The notes under the pieces are model-generated. The model searched no databases. It was not told where the DNA came from and worked only from the letters and a program-made list of their open reading frames with translations. Positions 32,301 to 42,002 of a stretch of 64,000 bases of DNA are shown piece after piece (positions within the stretch are counted from its first letter, which is position 1; every line of letters starts with the position of its first letter). The stretch covers positions 9,052,001-9,116,000 of the forward strand of contig NC_064215.1 in assembly GCF_023101765.2 (NCBI RefSeq), in the 5' to 3' direction. Source of the stretch: Spodoptera frugiperda (Eukaryota; Arthropoda; Insecta; Lepidoptera; Noctuidae). The position numbers were made by a program, and so were the translations under genes.

Positions 32301-34560
32301 GAAGCTTTGGAATGAACACCTAGCTTCACTGACGGACAAACTGACAGACTATTATTTATTTCTTTCTTTGTTGACGTTTCAAAAGTACCTAAATACATGG
32401 TTTAATCTTAAAGCTGAAGCTTCCATCACTTTCATGTATGTAGTCATACAAACACAACAGTTAAAGATTTCAGACAACTGAACTTTTTACAACATCTCTC
32501 GTTACATCAAACTCACGTCACAACTTTAACTGCCAATCTTAATCCAAAAACTTCGGATCGATTTTCTTTTTTGCCAAAAACTCTATAGAACTAATGTCAA
32601 AAAAACAATCTTAATCTAAAGACTTAGTATTGAGGTAGTAGTAACATTATAATGTTATAGTAACTTACACATAATATTAGCGAATAGCTCATCGGAGTAG
32701 CGGTGAGGGTCTGTGAAGCCTCCGACCAGCTGCAGCTCGAGCCTGCCCTCCGGGTAGCCGACGGCCAGCTGCTGTACCCGCGACACCATCGCCGCCGCCG
32801 CCTCCGCTGTGCCCGACCCGTCTAGGTGGGCGAGGGCTACTGCGCCTGACCCTGGAAAATAAATGAAATGTTAGTCAAAGTCAAAGCATTTATTTCAATT
32901 AATCCTAAATTAGGCACTTTTGAAACGTCAAATTAAATTGTCCGTCAGTCTGTCCGTCAGTGAAGCTAGGCGCTCTTTCTAAAGTGTAGCTTGCTTCGAA
33001 TGGAGAAGAACGAGCAAGAAACTCCATCGTTACTCGTTTTACTAAAAATGATTTTTACAATATCTCTGATACATCAGTATAGTTGTTTGCGTTTGTATCG
33101 TGGTTGAAAGTTAAATTCTATTTCTTTATGTGATGGGAGCAAACGAGCAGACGGCTAACATGATGCTGAGTGATCAGCTATGCATCGCATACACGAGCTG
33201 TACATCTTCATAGCAGATCCTTCTCACACAGTACAGCTATATAGCTTAGTATCAGTAGATACGGTCACATAGTTTCACAGCTTAGTTATTACATCTTTGC
33301 AGTATAGCTACATTGGCACAACTCCAGTGGAAAAGCACTATCTTACTCTTGATACATAAGAAAAAACGCTATCGGGCTAAAAAAAGTCCCCAAGTTATAT
33401 ACTTAAACTTATAGAATATTGTTCAAATTACCTGAATGCCTGATAACAACGATTATACATGATGTGGCGTCATCCGATCCAATGATGTTGACGTTTTCTG
33501 AAACATTAAGAAACAAACCATAAGTTAAATAAATTGAAACTCACATTAAATTTTTTTAAAGTGGGAAAATCATCTAATTACTTCTCTCGCCAGGGTGAGA
33601 CGAGAGGGAGTGTCAGACTCTTACTGACTAAAAACCACCCGGTTCCTACTCCTGCTTTTCGAGCCGGAGCCCCGGTAAACCCGCTAGGTAGTCCGCAGCT
33701 CCGGATTAGGCATCAGCCCTACTGAGCCCTATCTGTGGTGGTCTGATGGCTCTTTGAGGCGCGCGCGGAACGCGATGCGCTAATATTAAATTCCTAACGT
33801 GTTATCCTAAGTAGTAAAAATTACTTGTAAAGTACTGGTTGGACCTGAATATAAAGTTAGACTTGCCCATCTTGCCTACAAACTTTCTCCAGTAGTCGAT
33901 CGGTTAAATACCAATTATATTATCTAATAGGTACTTCATAAGGCAAACGTTATGATATTTTATGTCAGATAGATGGACTTATATGGATAGTGCGCAAATA
34001 AACACTTAGGCGACATAATAAATTAAGACTGGTTTGAATTCTGCAGTGAACGGGTAAATTTTCTTTTAAATTTGCATAATCTGCCGCATTAATCTTCTTA
34101 TTGAAAGTGCATACAAAATGCAGCAAACATATTTCACTTTCAATCAGATTAATACAATGAAAGTGGTCGTATGAATTTTTCAAAAAGTAGTCTTCATGAA
34201 CATATTTTTGCACGCCAATTATTTAAATAAATTATGATGTCATCTGCCACAACTCCATTGCAATTTTTCATTGGTAGAACAGTGACGAGGCTAGGACGAG
34301 CTTTACAAGGCAATTCACTTTAGACAAGCTCTTTGGAGAAAAAGAAAAAAGACAAAGATATAATAACACTTACTGTCATGAGGTACCACGGCGGCTAACT
34401 CCCGCTGGCCGACATACAGCAAGCCAGGCGGCGGTACAACCCTAGCGGCGGCCGCGAGTAGTTGCGCAGCCGCATCTCTGTAGCCGGGGTGCGCGGCCAG
34501 CAGCGCGCGCACTGACGTCGGGCACTCGTCCGCGAGCACGCCGTTCAGCACCACCACCAT
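29367..34560 (-). CDS. NTAN1: Protein N-terminal asparagine amidohydrolase (NTAN1), six exons
   Basis: The enzyme deamidates N-terminal Asn to Asp, feeding the Arg/N-degron pathway. Exons (minus strand): 34560-34374, 33497-33432, 32851-32669, 31243-31047, 30457-30296 and 29492-29367. All introns are GT-AG and the phases join without a stop, giving 306 residues (human about 310). The start ATG at 34560 gives MVVVLNGVLADE, aligning with the human N-terminus. Family landmarks: PPGLLYVGQREL (about 44-55), IIGSDDATSCIIVVIRH (67-83) with the catalytic Cys at 76, AHLDGSG (about 92-98), RLELQLVGGFTD (about 121-132), DKGPELPLRGART in exon 4, LLRIGPFNYEP and LSTTPAVEPPHFV in exon 5. Exon 6 ends WVPMRF-stop. 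Introns carry repeats: a LINE fragment in intron 1, MITEs and a dispersed repeat in introns 2 and 3, and repeat B and LINE remnants in intron 5. No sign of decay. Confidence 0.95.
29620..29870 (-). repeat. Dispersed repeat, family B, degraded copy in NTAN1 intron 5
   Basis: Contains 'gtacgaatagacgggctcga', 'aacgcaagatttgccgt' and 'ccacttgtaactcctctact', 'gcggatatccatgaacagct', in the order of the inverted copy at 6825-7190 but with many changes. Confidence 0.6.
30040..30245. repeat. RTE-like LINE 3' remnant in NTAN1 intron 5
   Basis: 'ccgccccagcagcttcgcat', 'aaaatccgttgcgtaatttt' and 'acagacaaacagacaaaaat' are typical of the 3' ends of abundant lepidopteran LINEs. Non-coding, old. Confidence 0.6.
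31382..31512. mobile_element. Small MITE, family 'GCACTCAGGATCATTTAATG', copy 2 (NTAN1 intron 3)
   Basis: Left end TACTGCCGCACTTGGGAGAC and right end CTCTGAATATGGCAGTA are inverted; the core contains 'gattacttaaacta' mirrored by 'ttaagtaaccattgaatg'. Related to 7646-7760 and 41897-42002. Confidence 0.65.
32870..33045 (+). repeat. Dispersed lepidopteran repeat in NTAN1 intron 2
   Basis: 'aaagtcaaagcatttatttc', 'ggcacttttgaaacgtcaaa' and 'agaacgagcaagaaactcca' follow in the same order as the interrupted copy at 9719-10520. Here no insertion is present. Confidence 0.7.
33205..33338. mobile_element. Foldback MITE, family 'TTTCCACCAGAG', partial copy (NTAN1 intron 2)
   Basis: 'gctatatagcttagtatcag' and the end 'actccagtggaaaagcac' match the interior and right end of 3354-3664. 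The left end is missing or very diverged. Confidence 0.6.
33553..33784 (-). mobile_element. 5'-truncated R1-clade LINE fragment, longest copy (NTAN1 intron 1)
   Basis: About 230 bp from a short poly(T) to 'gaggcgcgcgcggaacgcga', extending about 70 bp beyond the usual boundary into the 3' UTR of the full element. ATTAAATT occurs at 33545-33552 and 33785-33792 and may be the target duplication. Same strand as NTAN1. Confidence 0.85.
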
Positions 34561-36100
34561 GCTAACTCTGAGGACAATCAACAAGTATTGTAAGTAAGCA
34601 TTTCGCTACACATGACAAGTGACAGAAGTCGCACATAGACGATCGACGATCAAATCAACGGATGACGTCATAAATTCTACATCGCACATAAGAAGTTTAC
34701 AAGTTGGGCAGAAAGCCCGACATGATCACCTCGTACATGCGAATTGTTGGGCAGAAAGCCCGCCAGGTATGATTACCCTGCCTGGTCGGAGGACCTTTTC
34801 TTAGGGAATTTTACTCACTGTTCTCTAAAATCTCATCATCATCAATCGCCTATAGGAGTCTACTAAGGAACTATGTGCCTTCGAAGCAGTGGCTATACAA
34901 AGCAGTGTGACATTTACGGGGGATGATGATTAAGACCGGTTTGCCAATTCATCAACATCTCACACAGAAATCATGATCATGATTCGAAATCATGTTCTGT
35001 GATAATAAAACATATTAAGCTAAAATGTTTCGACACTTTTTCACATTCCCCGAAAATGTAAAAGGATTATCAATTCCAGGGTGCCACAATTTTAACCTCC
35101 GCCTTCAAAAAATCACAACTAAACTACGTATGTCGACTCAGGAATCGGGAGCGAAACAAAATTTAACAGTCGCGCTTTCAACTCAACCAACGAGTCAGTT
35201 AGACATAGACATAAAGAGCTATAACTCACGTCATCTTTCATTAACAATTTTTTGTCAATGGCGACCAGACGGCGCTAAAACCTCACACAGAACCGGACTT
35301 AAATTATAATATCGAGTCTCTAAATCACTATAACAAATAATAGAACCATAGGTTATTGACCCACAAACAGTATTGGGCTCAGTAGTGATAAAATATTGGA
35401 AACAGACTAGTAATGTCCCACAAGAGGGTTCATTGAACAAAACCGTACCTATTCCGATTAATATCTTGTCTGAGTAAACCGGATACAAGCAATGAAGTGT
35501 TTATATTACATACGACTAATAGATGGGAATGAATATTAAACATATTAAGTGTACAAATTACTATTACTATAACCTACACGGTTCTTGGAAAACTCGTTAA
35601 GCTCTGTGAATAGTTTAGCGTTGTCTTGTTTTAGAGTTATGTATCCTACTTGTTTGTTCGTGTTTACTGCGGTTTAATATGTCCAGTTAATTAATGGAGT
35701 AATAGTTCACGTAAATAAAAATCTTCTTCTGTAAAAATCTGCGGCTAAAAATTATTGGTTGGTCGAATAATCGATTGCTCGAATAATCAAGCCAATCAGA
35801 GCGCCGAACGCGCTCACGTTTTGATTTCGTTAAACGTAAAGGAAAGTCGTACTAAGGGTACTGGTCAGTCTTGGTGATAAAACTGACAAATTACTTCTCT
35901 CTAACAAAATAAGGACGACGGATCTCCGACAATTCTAATTAAATCATGGCAGTCTTTTTTCTGCTTCTATAAATAAAGTATTTTGACTGTAACTAGAAAA
36001 AGGAATTGTCCTGAAGTCTTATTTTAAGATGAAGATTTTTAGGCAACCACGGTTAAAAACGTGGAGCGAGGTGAAGCGTGAAGCTCAAGACAGGTCGCGA
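34561..36100. other. Upstream region of NTAN1 and intergenic DNA
   Basis: The first few hundred bases should hold the NTAN1 promoter and 5' UTR. Two perfect 17-bp direct repeats GTTGGGCAGAAAGCCCG lie at 34703-34719 and 34746-34762. Around 34835-34930 a 'catcatcatc' repeat begins a diverged LINE-like remnant. No second gene is supported in the open frames here. Confidence 0.45.
35750..35858. mobile_element. Foldback MITE, family 'CCCTTAGTACGAGTT', right half
   Basis: CCAATCAGAGCGCCGAACGC, then GTTAAACGTAAAGGAAAGTC and GTACTAAGGG followed by TA. The left arm is degraded to short AT-rich fragments. Confidence 0.7.
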
Positions 36101-36244
36101 CGGAGAACTTCTGTGGACGCCTTCTGCCCCATCTAGGGGACATGGAACCTTAAGTCAAGTTAAGAGTGTTGCGATGAAGACGGAGAACTTCTGTGGATGC
36201 CCTCTGCCACATTTAGGGGACACATGACTATAAGTCAAGTTAAG
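36101..36244 (+). repeat. Two tandem 80-bp units
   Basis: CGGAGAACTTCTGTGGA starts at 36101 and again at 36181. Each unit continues with a 'cctctgccac'-like block, 'taggggaca' and 'taagtcaagttaag'. About a dozen differences separate the units, so the duplication is not recent. Confidence 0.8.
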
Positions 36245-36926
36245 TCAACACGGTTAAAGACAGTCAGACCAATTGAAAGACAACGACATACAATGAGAAG
36301 ATCAGGCAGATGTGAATAAAGCGCCTAAACCCGAAGATGTTTTTGAAGAGAATACAAAGTTTTCAGGAGTTTCTTCTAAATTCTCTATATGTGTAAAGGT
36401 AGAACAGTTATTTACCATCAACTTAGATACAAAATTACAAAACCAATCGTACCAAAACACCAACGTCCTTAGCCCACCTCGTAACTAAAAGCAAAAAACA
36501 TCTCATAAAGCACGCATACAATTATAGAAGCGTCGTCGATGATCGACGCCACACTTACTCAATTGTCTTACGGCTCAGTAATGTATTCCGAATGCCGGCG
36601 GGTCATACGAGTGACACAGCGCACGGCGCAACTCCTGCGCGTGTTCATTTACATTGCGCCGGCGCCGATGTAAATCCCTGCATTGCCAGGTAGAAAATAA
36701 CTTTCCAACGAACGGGGAAAAAACGTAACCTGACCAGTATTGAGTATTTGTATAATTTTGTAACACTGACCATAATGGCTGTATTCGCTAATCACCCCCT
36801 AAACTGTCACTTGACTTAAAAGTTAATTAGCGTAGCGAACCTATACAAACCCCTTACTTATTTTGTTAGGAGACACTCATGGGTTGGTGAAAACAAAAAT
36901 GGCGTTAAATGCCACCTAGTTTAGAC

Positions 36927-37065
36927 TTTTTTGAGGGGGAATATCATACAATGACTTGGGCGAAGCGAAAAGAGTGTCAAACTCTTACTGACTGAAAACC
37001 ACCCCATTCCTACTCTTGCTTTTTGAGCCGAAGCCCCTTAAACACGCGAGGTAGTCCGCAGTTCC
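36927..37065 (-). mobile_element. 5'-truncated R1-clade LINE fragment, diverged
   Basis: A poly(T), then 'caatgacttgggcgaagcg' with an internal deletion relative to other copies, through 'gtagtccgcagttcc'. The boundary is the recurrent one. An older copy judging by substitutions. Confidence 0.8.
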
Positions 37066-37449
37066 TTAAAATTTCGAAAGGTTGGTAAAAACATTAGTAA
37101 ATAAATATAGCCTACTTTTGAACTAAAATCGATATTCGAACAGAGATGTGGTAAAAATGTTATGTAAAGAGCAAATGGAGCGTAACTATAACAGAACGAA
37201 GCGATAATTCAAGAAATAACTGTTAGTGGCGAGATAAGAGGAAATTAGTAATGCTTGAGAGATAAGGACCGTGAGGGTACCTACAACTAAATAGTCGAGA
37301 TAAAACAATCGTGGAACATCAGCCCGTCAATATTACAGTAAATAAGCAATTAAACAGCTAACGAGGAGACGTGTTATATGTTATATATACAGGGTAATTA
37401 AAGCAGTGTAACGATGTTGAGAAAAAACCCCGAGCGTAAATAGCTCTGA

Positions 37450-37507
37450 GGGCTTAGTACGAGCGCGGCGAGTTTTCGTTCAACGTAAAGCTAACTCGTA
37501 CTAAGGG
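37450..37507. mobile_element. Foldback MITE, family 'CCCTTAGTACGAGTT', internally deleted
   Basis: Only the outer arms remain: GGGCTTAGTACGAGCGCG at the left and GCTAACTCGTACTAAGGGC at the right, with TTTTCGTTCAACGTAAAG between. The central GC-rich hairpin is lost. Confidence 0.75.
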
Positions 37508-37635
37508 CACTGTACCTTCAAGGTTGTTTATCATGTACAGAATGGATTCTCAACTTTATTGCAAAATTGTGTGGTTGAAAATCTCTATAAAATGCGTTAT
37601 AATTATTAATATTCACTTAAGTACGTTACGATTAC

Positions 37636-37771
37636 CCGGAGCTGCGGACTACTTAGCGGGTTACTGAGGCTCCGGCTCGAAGAGCAGAAGAAGGAACAAC
37701 TGACACTCCCTCTCGCTTCACCCAAGGCGGGAGAAGAGAGGTAAATAAATGAGTTTTGCCCCTCAAAAAAA
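37636..37771 (+). mobile_element. 5'-truncated R1-clade LINE fragment
   Basis: Starts CCGGAGCTGCGGACTACTTA (recurrent boundary) and ends in 'gcccctcaaaaaaa'. It lacks part of the 'ggggtggtttttagtcag' segment. Confidence 0.82.
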
Positions 37772-38114
37772 GTCAACTTCAGAAATTTTATGGAATAAAA
37801 AGCAAACGCGCTGATGGGAAGCGATCAGCGCCGCTCATGAACAACCGAACACAGAGGAGTTACAAAGTGCATTGCCGCCCCTTAAACAAATCTTGTCGGT
37901 CAAAGAAAATAAGTCATTGTTATAACATTCTTCACTCTTGATATAAAAATAAATAAACTGTTTTATTGACCAAGACTATCAAGCATTGCCTTGCAAACAC
38001 AAATAATGTTGAGTCAGTTAATGACTGTAGCTACCATATCATCGTGGACACTAGACAGCTAGCTCTTCTACCTCTACCATGAGTTTGAAGCCTTAGTATT
38101 TGACGATAGTCGCT

Positions 38115-38261
38115 TTAAAATCATCCAATGACTTCTCCCGCCTTGGGCGAGGCAAGAAGGGGTGTCAGACTCTTACTAACTAAAAACCACCCCGTTCCTA
38201 CTGCTGCTTTTCGACCCGGAGCCCTGGTAAACCCGCTAGGTAGTCCGCAGCTCCGGATCAG
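38115..38261 (-). mobile_element. 5'-truncated R1-clade LINE fragment with perfect 14-bp TSD
   Basis: Flanked by TGACGATAGTCGCT at 38101-38114 and 38262-38275. The insert reads from a short T/A tail through 'caatgacttctcccgccttg' to 'gcagctccggatcag'. The duplication has the same length as that of the full-length element, which supports mobilisation by the same machinery. The tail is unusually short. Confidence 0.9.
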
Positions 38262-38845
38262 TGACGATAGTCGCTGGCGACGACGTAATTTTTTTGTATG
38301 GCAAATTTTAGTCCCACAGGTGACCGGTAGAGGCGTTGTAAAATTTAGCATACAAAAAGTCGCTAGCGACTATCGACAAATACTATTGCTTCAAACTCAT
38401 GATACTGTAGCTTTCGATTTGAAAGATCAAAGTTAACTCGATCGCCGTCCACCATGTCATTGGTTGTGAGAATAATCTCGACCAATGACGGGCGAGAATG
38501 CGATCGAGCTAACTTCAAAATTTGGAATTCACAGAATAGCTTAGCAGCATCGTAAATCAACACCTATTTTTATCTTTATCCTTTAATGTTTAAAGAATTT
38601 ATTATTAACGTATCTAGTTAATTTATGTAAATTGTGTGGTTTACCATTTCCAGGAAATATGGAATCAGAAATGAAGATATTTATGTTTAGTTTCAAAATT
38701 GATAGTTTCTTTATTTGTATCTTCAGTTAGACAAGATGGGGTCGCAATATCTTTCTTGATAAAAATCCCAAAATAATCCATCAGACTATCTTTTCTTGCC
38801 GGTAAGATGACTGATATCTATCTACGAGAATTTGGCACCAGGTTT

Positions 38846-38979
38846 TTTTTTTTTGAGGGGGAAAATCATCCAATGACTTCTCCCACCTTGGGCGAAGCGA
38901 GAGGGAGTGTCAGACTCTTACTGACTAAAAACCACCCCGTTCCTTCTTCTGCTTTTCGAGCCGTAGCCCCGGTAATGGA
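38846..38979 (-). mobile_element. 5'-truncated R1-clade LINE fragment with 9-bp TSD
   Basis: ACCAGGTTT lies at 38837-38845 and 38980-38988. The insert has a poly(T) and then the usual 3' UTR text, ending at 'gccccggtaatgga', about 35 bp short of the recurrent boundary. Confidence 0.85.
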
Positions 38980-39514
38980 ACCAGGTTTGGAAATATAAAA
39001 CAAGAACTTTTGTCCGCTTTTTCCATAAGTATTGGGTTTAGCACTAGCAACAAATCTTGATCAGGTATGGATAAAATCTATATATTAATACGTGATGCAA
39101 AAACTTTTTATTCCTTTTTACGAAAATTGCGCGGACGTAGGAGCATAAAATTTGGTACACTTATAGTTTATGTGTAGGAGAAGTACAGAACGCTAATATT
39201 TTTCAATAATAATGCTTATAAAGTACATTAAATCAATAAATAAAACATTACACACACATGCATAGTATCTGATCGTATTTGACAAAACGTCAAAATTGAC
39301 AGACATTGCGATGATATTCTCACGTCTCATATGAAAAGAGGTTTTTCATTGAAGGAGGTTTGGTTATTCATGATGCGTTATAAAAGAGTTTGTTTGAGTT
39401 TGAGTTAAATAAAAATTATCCTTGAACGTATGTTAAGTGGTATTGTAAATTAAATCGTATATGGTCGAATTTCGGCCACTAGGCGACCACTAGTATCAAT
39501 AAATCTACGAGAAG

Positions 39515-39665
39515 TTTTTATTTTGAGGAAAGAAAATCATCCAATTCTTCTCCCACCTTGGGCGTGGCGAGAGGGAATGTCAGACTCTTACTGACTAAAA
39601 ACCACACTGTTGCTATTCCTGCTTATCGAGCCCCGGTAAACCCGCTATGCATTCCGCAGCTCCGG
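39515..39665 (-). mobile_element. 5'-truncated R1-clade LINE fragment
   Basis: 'ttttattttgagg' start, then 'cttctcccaccttgggcg' to 'ccgcagctccgg'. The boundary is the recurrent one. No target duplication was recognised. Confidence 0.8.
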
Positions 39666-40524
39666 AAAAAGAATTGAGTGGATAAAATAAAACACATCAT
39701 AACGCGAATGGAATTTTATTCCAACAGTTGGAATTACCAATATCCTTGATGAGTAGCTAAACGTTTATGTACTAATGTTGTACTAAACTTTACCATGATT
39801 TTTCCCGTCCTGAATTATCATTATACATATATTATACTATTGCAATAAATAGGCTGGCAGAATGCCTGCTTAGTATCTGAAAATTCAGGCTCCTTGTTTT
39901 ATCCACAACGATTATATTATAGGCGGTTGAAATTGGCCGTGCCGCTTTTGTTTGCTCGACTTTGCGGGGGCACCGCCGTGCCCCCAGATTTATGAAATGC
40001 AAGCAATTTGTGAAGTTTCATCGCAATCCAACTGAACTACGGTATCACTACATTCATTTCTTAAGCGAAAATCGGATTAAATTGTTTCTGTTCAAATGTG
40101 AAAACATAACGTTTGAGGACTATTATAATGTGTAAAAGTCCATTCAGTTTTTCACATTATAATAGACTGTTTAACATCCGCGGTCTGCCTATTACACTAT
40201 TATATTACAATTTATAATTAAAATCACACCACAATGGGCTTCAGGAGGGAAGAATCGAAGGAAAGTAGGCACAACATACAACAACGTTGTATCATCGAGG
40301 ATATACACATGTGCTACATGTGGTTAAAATGTGCGTAATAATTACCAATTAGGTAACAGTTTCAATTTCATAATACCTACATGATAATACTATGACATAA
40401 TACTATGAGAACACTACAAACAAGCGCATTGGATTTAACGTGAACTATATTAAATTTTAATTGTAACGTATTTACCAATAAACCAACCAACAATTACACT
40501 TAACATACTTAAAATGTCACAAGC
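39666..40524. other. Intergenic DNA with an imperfect inverted repeat
   Basis: Around 40110-40170, 'gactattataatgtgtaaaa' is mirrored by 'tttttcacattataatag', a hairpin of about 18-bp arms with substitutions. Otherwise no feature. Confidence 0.45.
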
Positions 40525-40667
40525 ACTACCTAGCAGTTTTACCGGGCTCTGGCTCGAAAAGTAGGAGTAGGAACGGGGTGGTTTTAGTCAGCACGAGCCT
40601 TCACTCCCTCTCGCCTCACTCAAGGCGGGAGAAGTTATTGGGTGCTTTACCAACTTTAAAAAAAAAC
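40525..40667 (+). mobile_element. 5'-truncated R1-clade LINE fragment
   Basis: Begins 'ctacctagcagttttaccgg', runs through 'aacggggtggttttagtcag' and ends in an A-run. It starts about 15 bp inside the recurrent boundary. Confidence 0.8.
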
Positions 40668-41384
40668 ACAGGACAAAAGCACATAGCAAAGACACAATCA
40701 GGCAAAATAGACTTCCGAATCAAGGAAATACACATAATAAACAAGCCATAGACCGATAAACAAAAAACAACCACTAAAACATAAATAACAACACATTCTC
40801 TAAATACCTATAAAGAAAACTAATAAACAATAATCAAATACAAATAAATACCTCTTGATTCCACACAGTAACACACATAGGCAAAAGATCACACATTTCA
40901 TTTTTTCTTCATCAATAAAATTATTATAAGAAAAACTACATCGAGAAATAACAGACGACACCACTCTTACAACGGTAACAACGGTTCTGTATGACTTATT
41001 TTATATTTAAACATGCACTCGATTTACAATATGACTAATAGAAATTAATGTACAATTATGTCTAAAGTACTTACTGATAACTACGTTCCGTAAAAGGGCT
41101 AAATCGAACTCTAATTGGTCGAGTGATAAGAACCAGAATTAGTAATGTCATATCAATGACGCGGTAAATGTTTTGAAGATTATTTATTAATAAATACTCG
41201 AAGCCAACCTCGTTACAGGTAAACAATCGTTTACAAACAATGTTTCCTTAATTTTATTTATAAGTACACATAACATTATTTTATTTGTACACATTCTTTT
41301 ATTTATAAGTACACATCACTCAAAAATTCAAGACGTTTAAAGACCGAAATTCTAACCAATCTCAATTCAAAACCTGTGTACAAA

Positions 41385-41434
41385 GTCGTGGTATCACTCC
41401 GGTTGAACCGACCAGTTCGTGCCGAAGCATGGCA
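41385..41434 (+). repeat. Dispersed repeat, family B, short piece
   Basis: 'gtggtatcactccggttgaa' to 'gccgaagcatggcac', the tail end of family B, cut by the LINE fragment that begins at 41435. Confidence 0.65.
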
Positions 41435-41592
41435 CTTTTTTTAAGGGAGGAAAATCATCTAATGACTTCTCTCGCCAGGGCAAGCGAGAGGGAGTGTCAG
41501 ACTCTTACTGACTAAAAACCACCCCGTTCCTATTCCTGCTTTTCGAGCCAGAGCCCCGGTAAACCCGCTAGGTAGTGCGCAGCTCCGGATTA
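41435..41592 (-). mobile_element. 5'-truncated R1-clade LINE fragment
   Basis: Poly(T), 'aatgacttctctcgccaggg' to 'gcagctccggattag'. It shares the 'gccaggg' variant with the copy at 33553-33784, suggesting a common source subfamily. Confidence 0.82.
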
Positions 41593-41896
41593 GCTTGACT
41601 TTATTTATTGACTCCACGTAGAAATCAAAAGGCTTTTCTCTGCCAAGAAAACATTGGTGCACTCGGAAACAAATTCGCTGGGAACGTGATGTGCAACTAA
41701 AGTGCAAATGGATATGGACAGACAACCCATAGTGTATCTGCAGTATTGATGTATTGAATTATAATTTGAAGCGATGTCCTTAAAGATGGCTAATGTGACG
41801 ATTCTGGGGACATCAGACCTCTATAATAGGAATGGATATGGATAGCAATGATGATTTAAAAGTCAAAACGATATTGCTTCCATTAATAAGTCTTTA

Positions 41897-42002
41897 ACTA
41901 CCGTACTCAGGAGTCGTTAATGGTTACTTAACCTAGTCCTTAGCAATTATCTTTAGAAATAGTTTTAGTAATTATTAAATGTCTCGGTGAATGTGACAGT
42001 AA
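41897..42002. mobile_element. Small MITE, family 'GCACTCAGGATCATTTAATG', copy 3
   Basis: 'accgtactcaggagtcgtta' and 'attaaatgtctcggtgaatg' are inverted ends; the core resembles 7646-7760. Confidence 0.65.

Noticed and set aside
36575..36766. Minus-strand frame with NVNEHAQELRRALCHSYDPP
   Set aside because: Looks protein-like for about 25 residues but has no splice partner or known family. The GC-rich part is also an imperfect palindrome (ATTTACAT...ATGTAAAT).
4815..41592. Interpreting the many roughly 140-bp repeats as genes (short frames with '[24 protein letters not shown]'-like text)
   Set aside because: The recurring peptide is the translation of the LINE 3' UTR in one frame and is found in every copy regardless of context.
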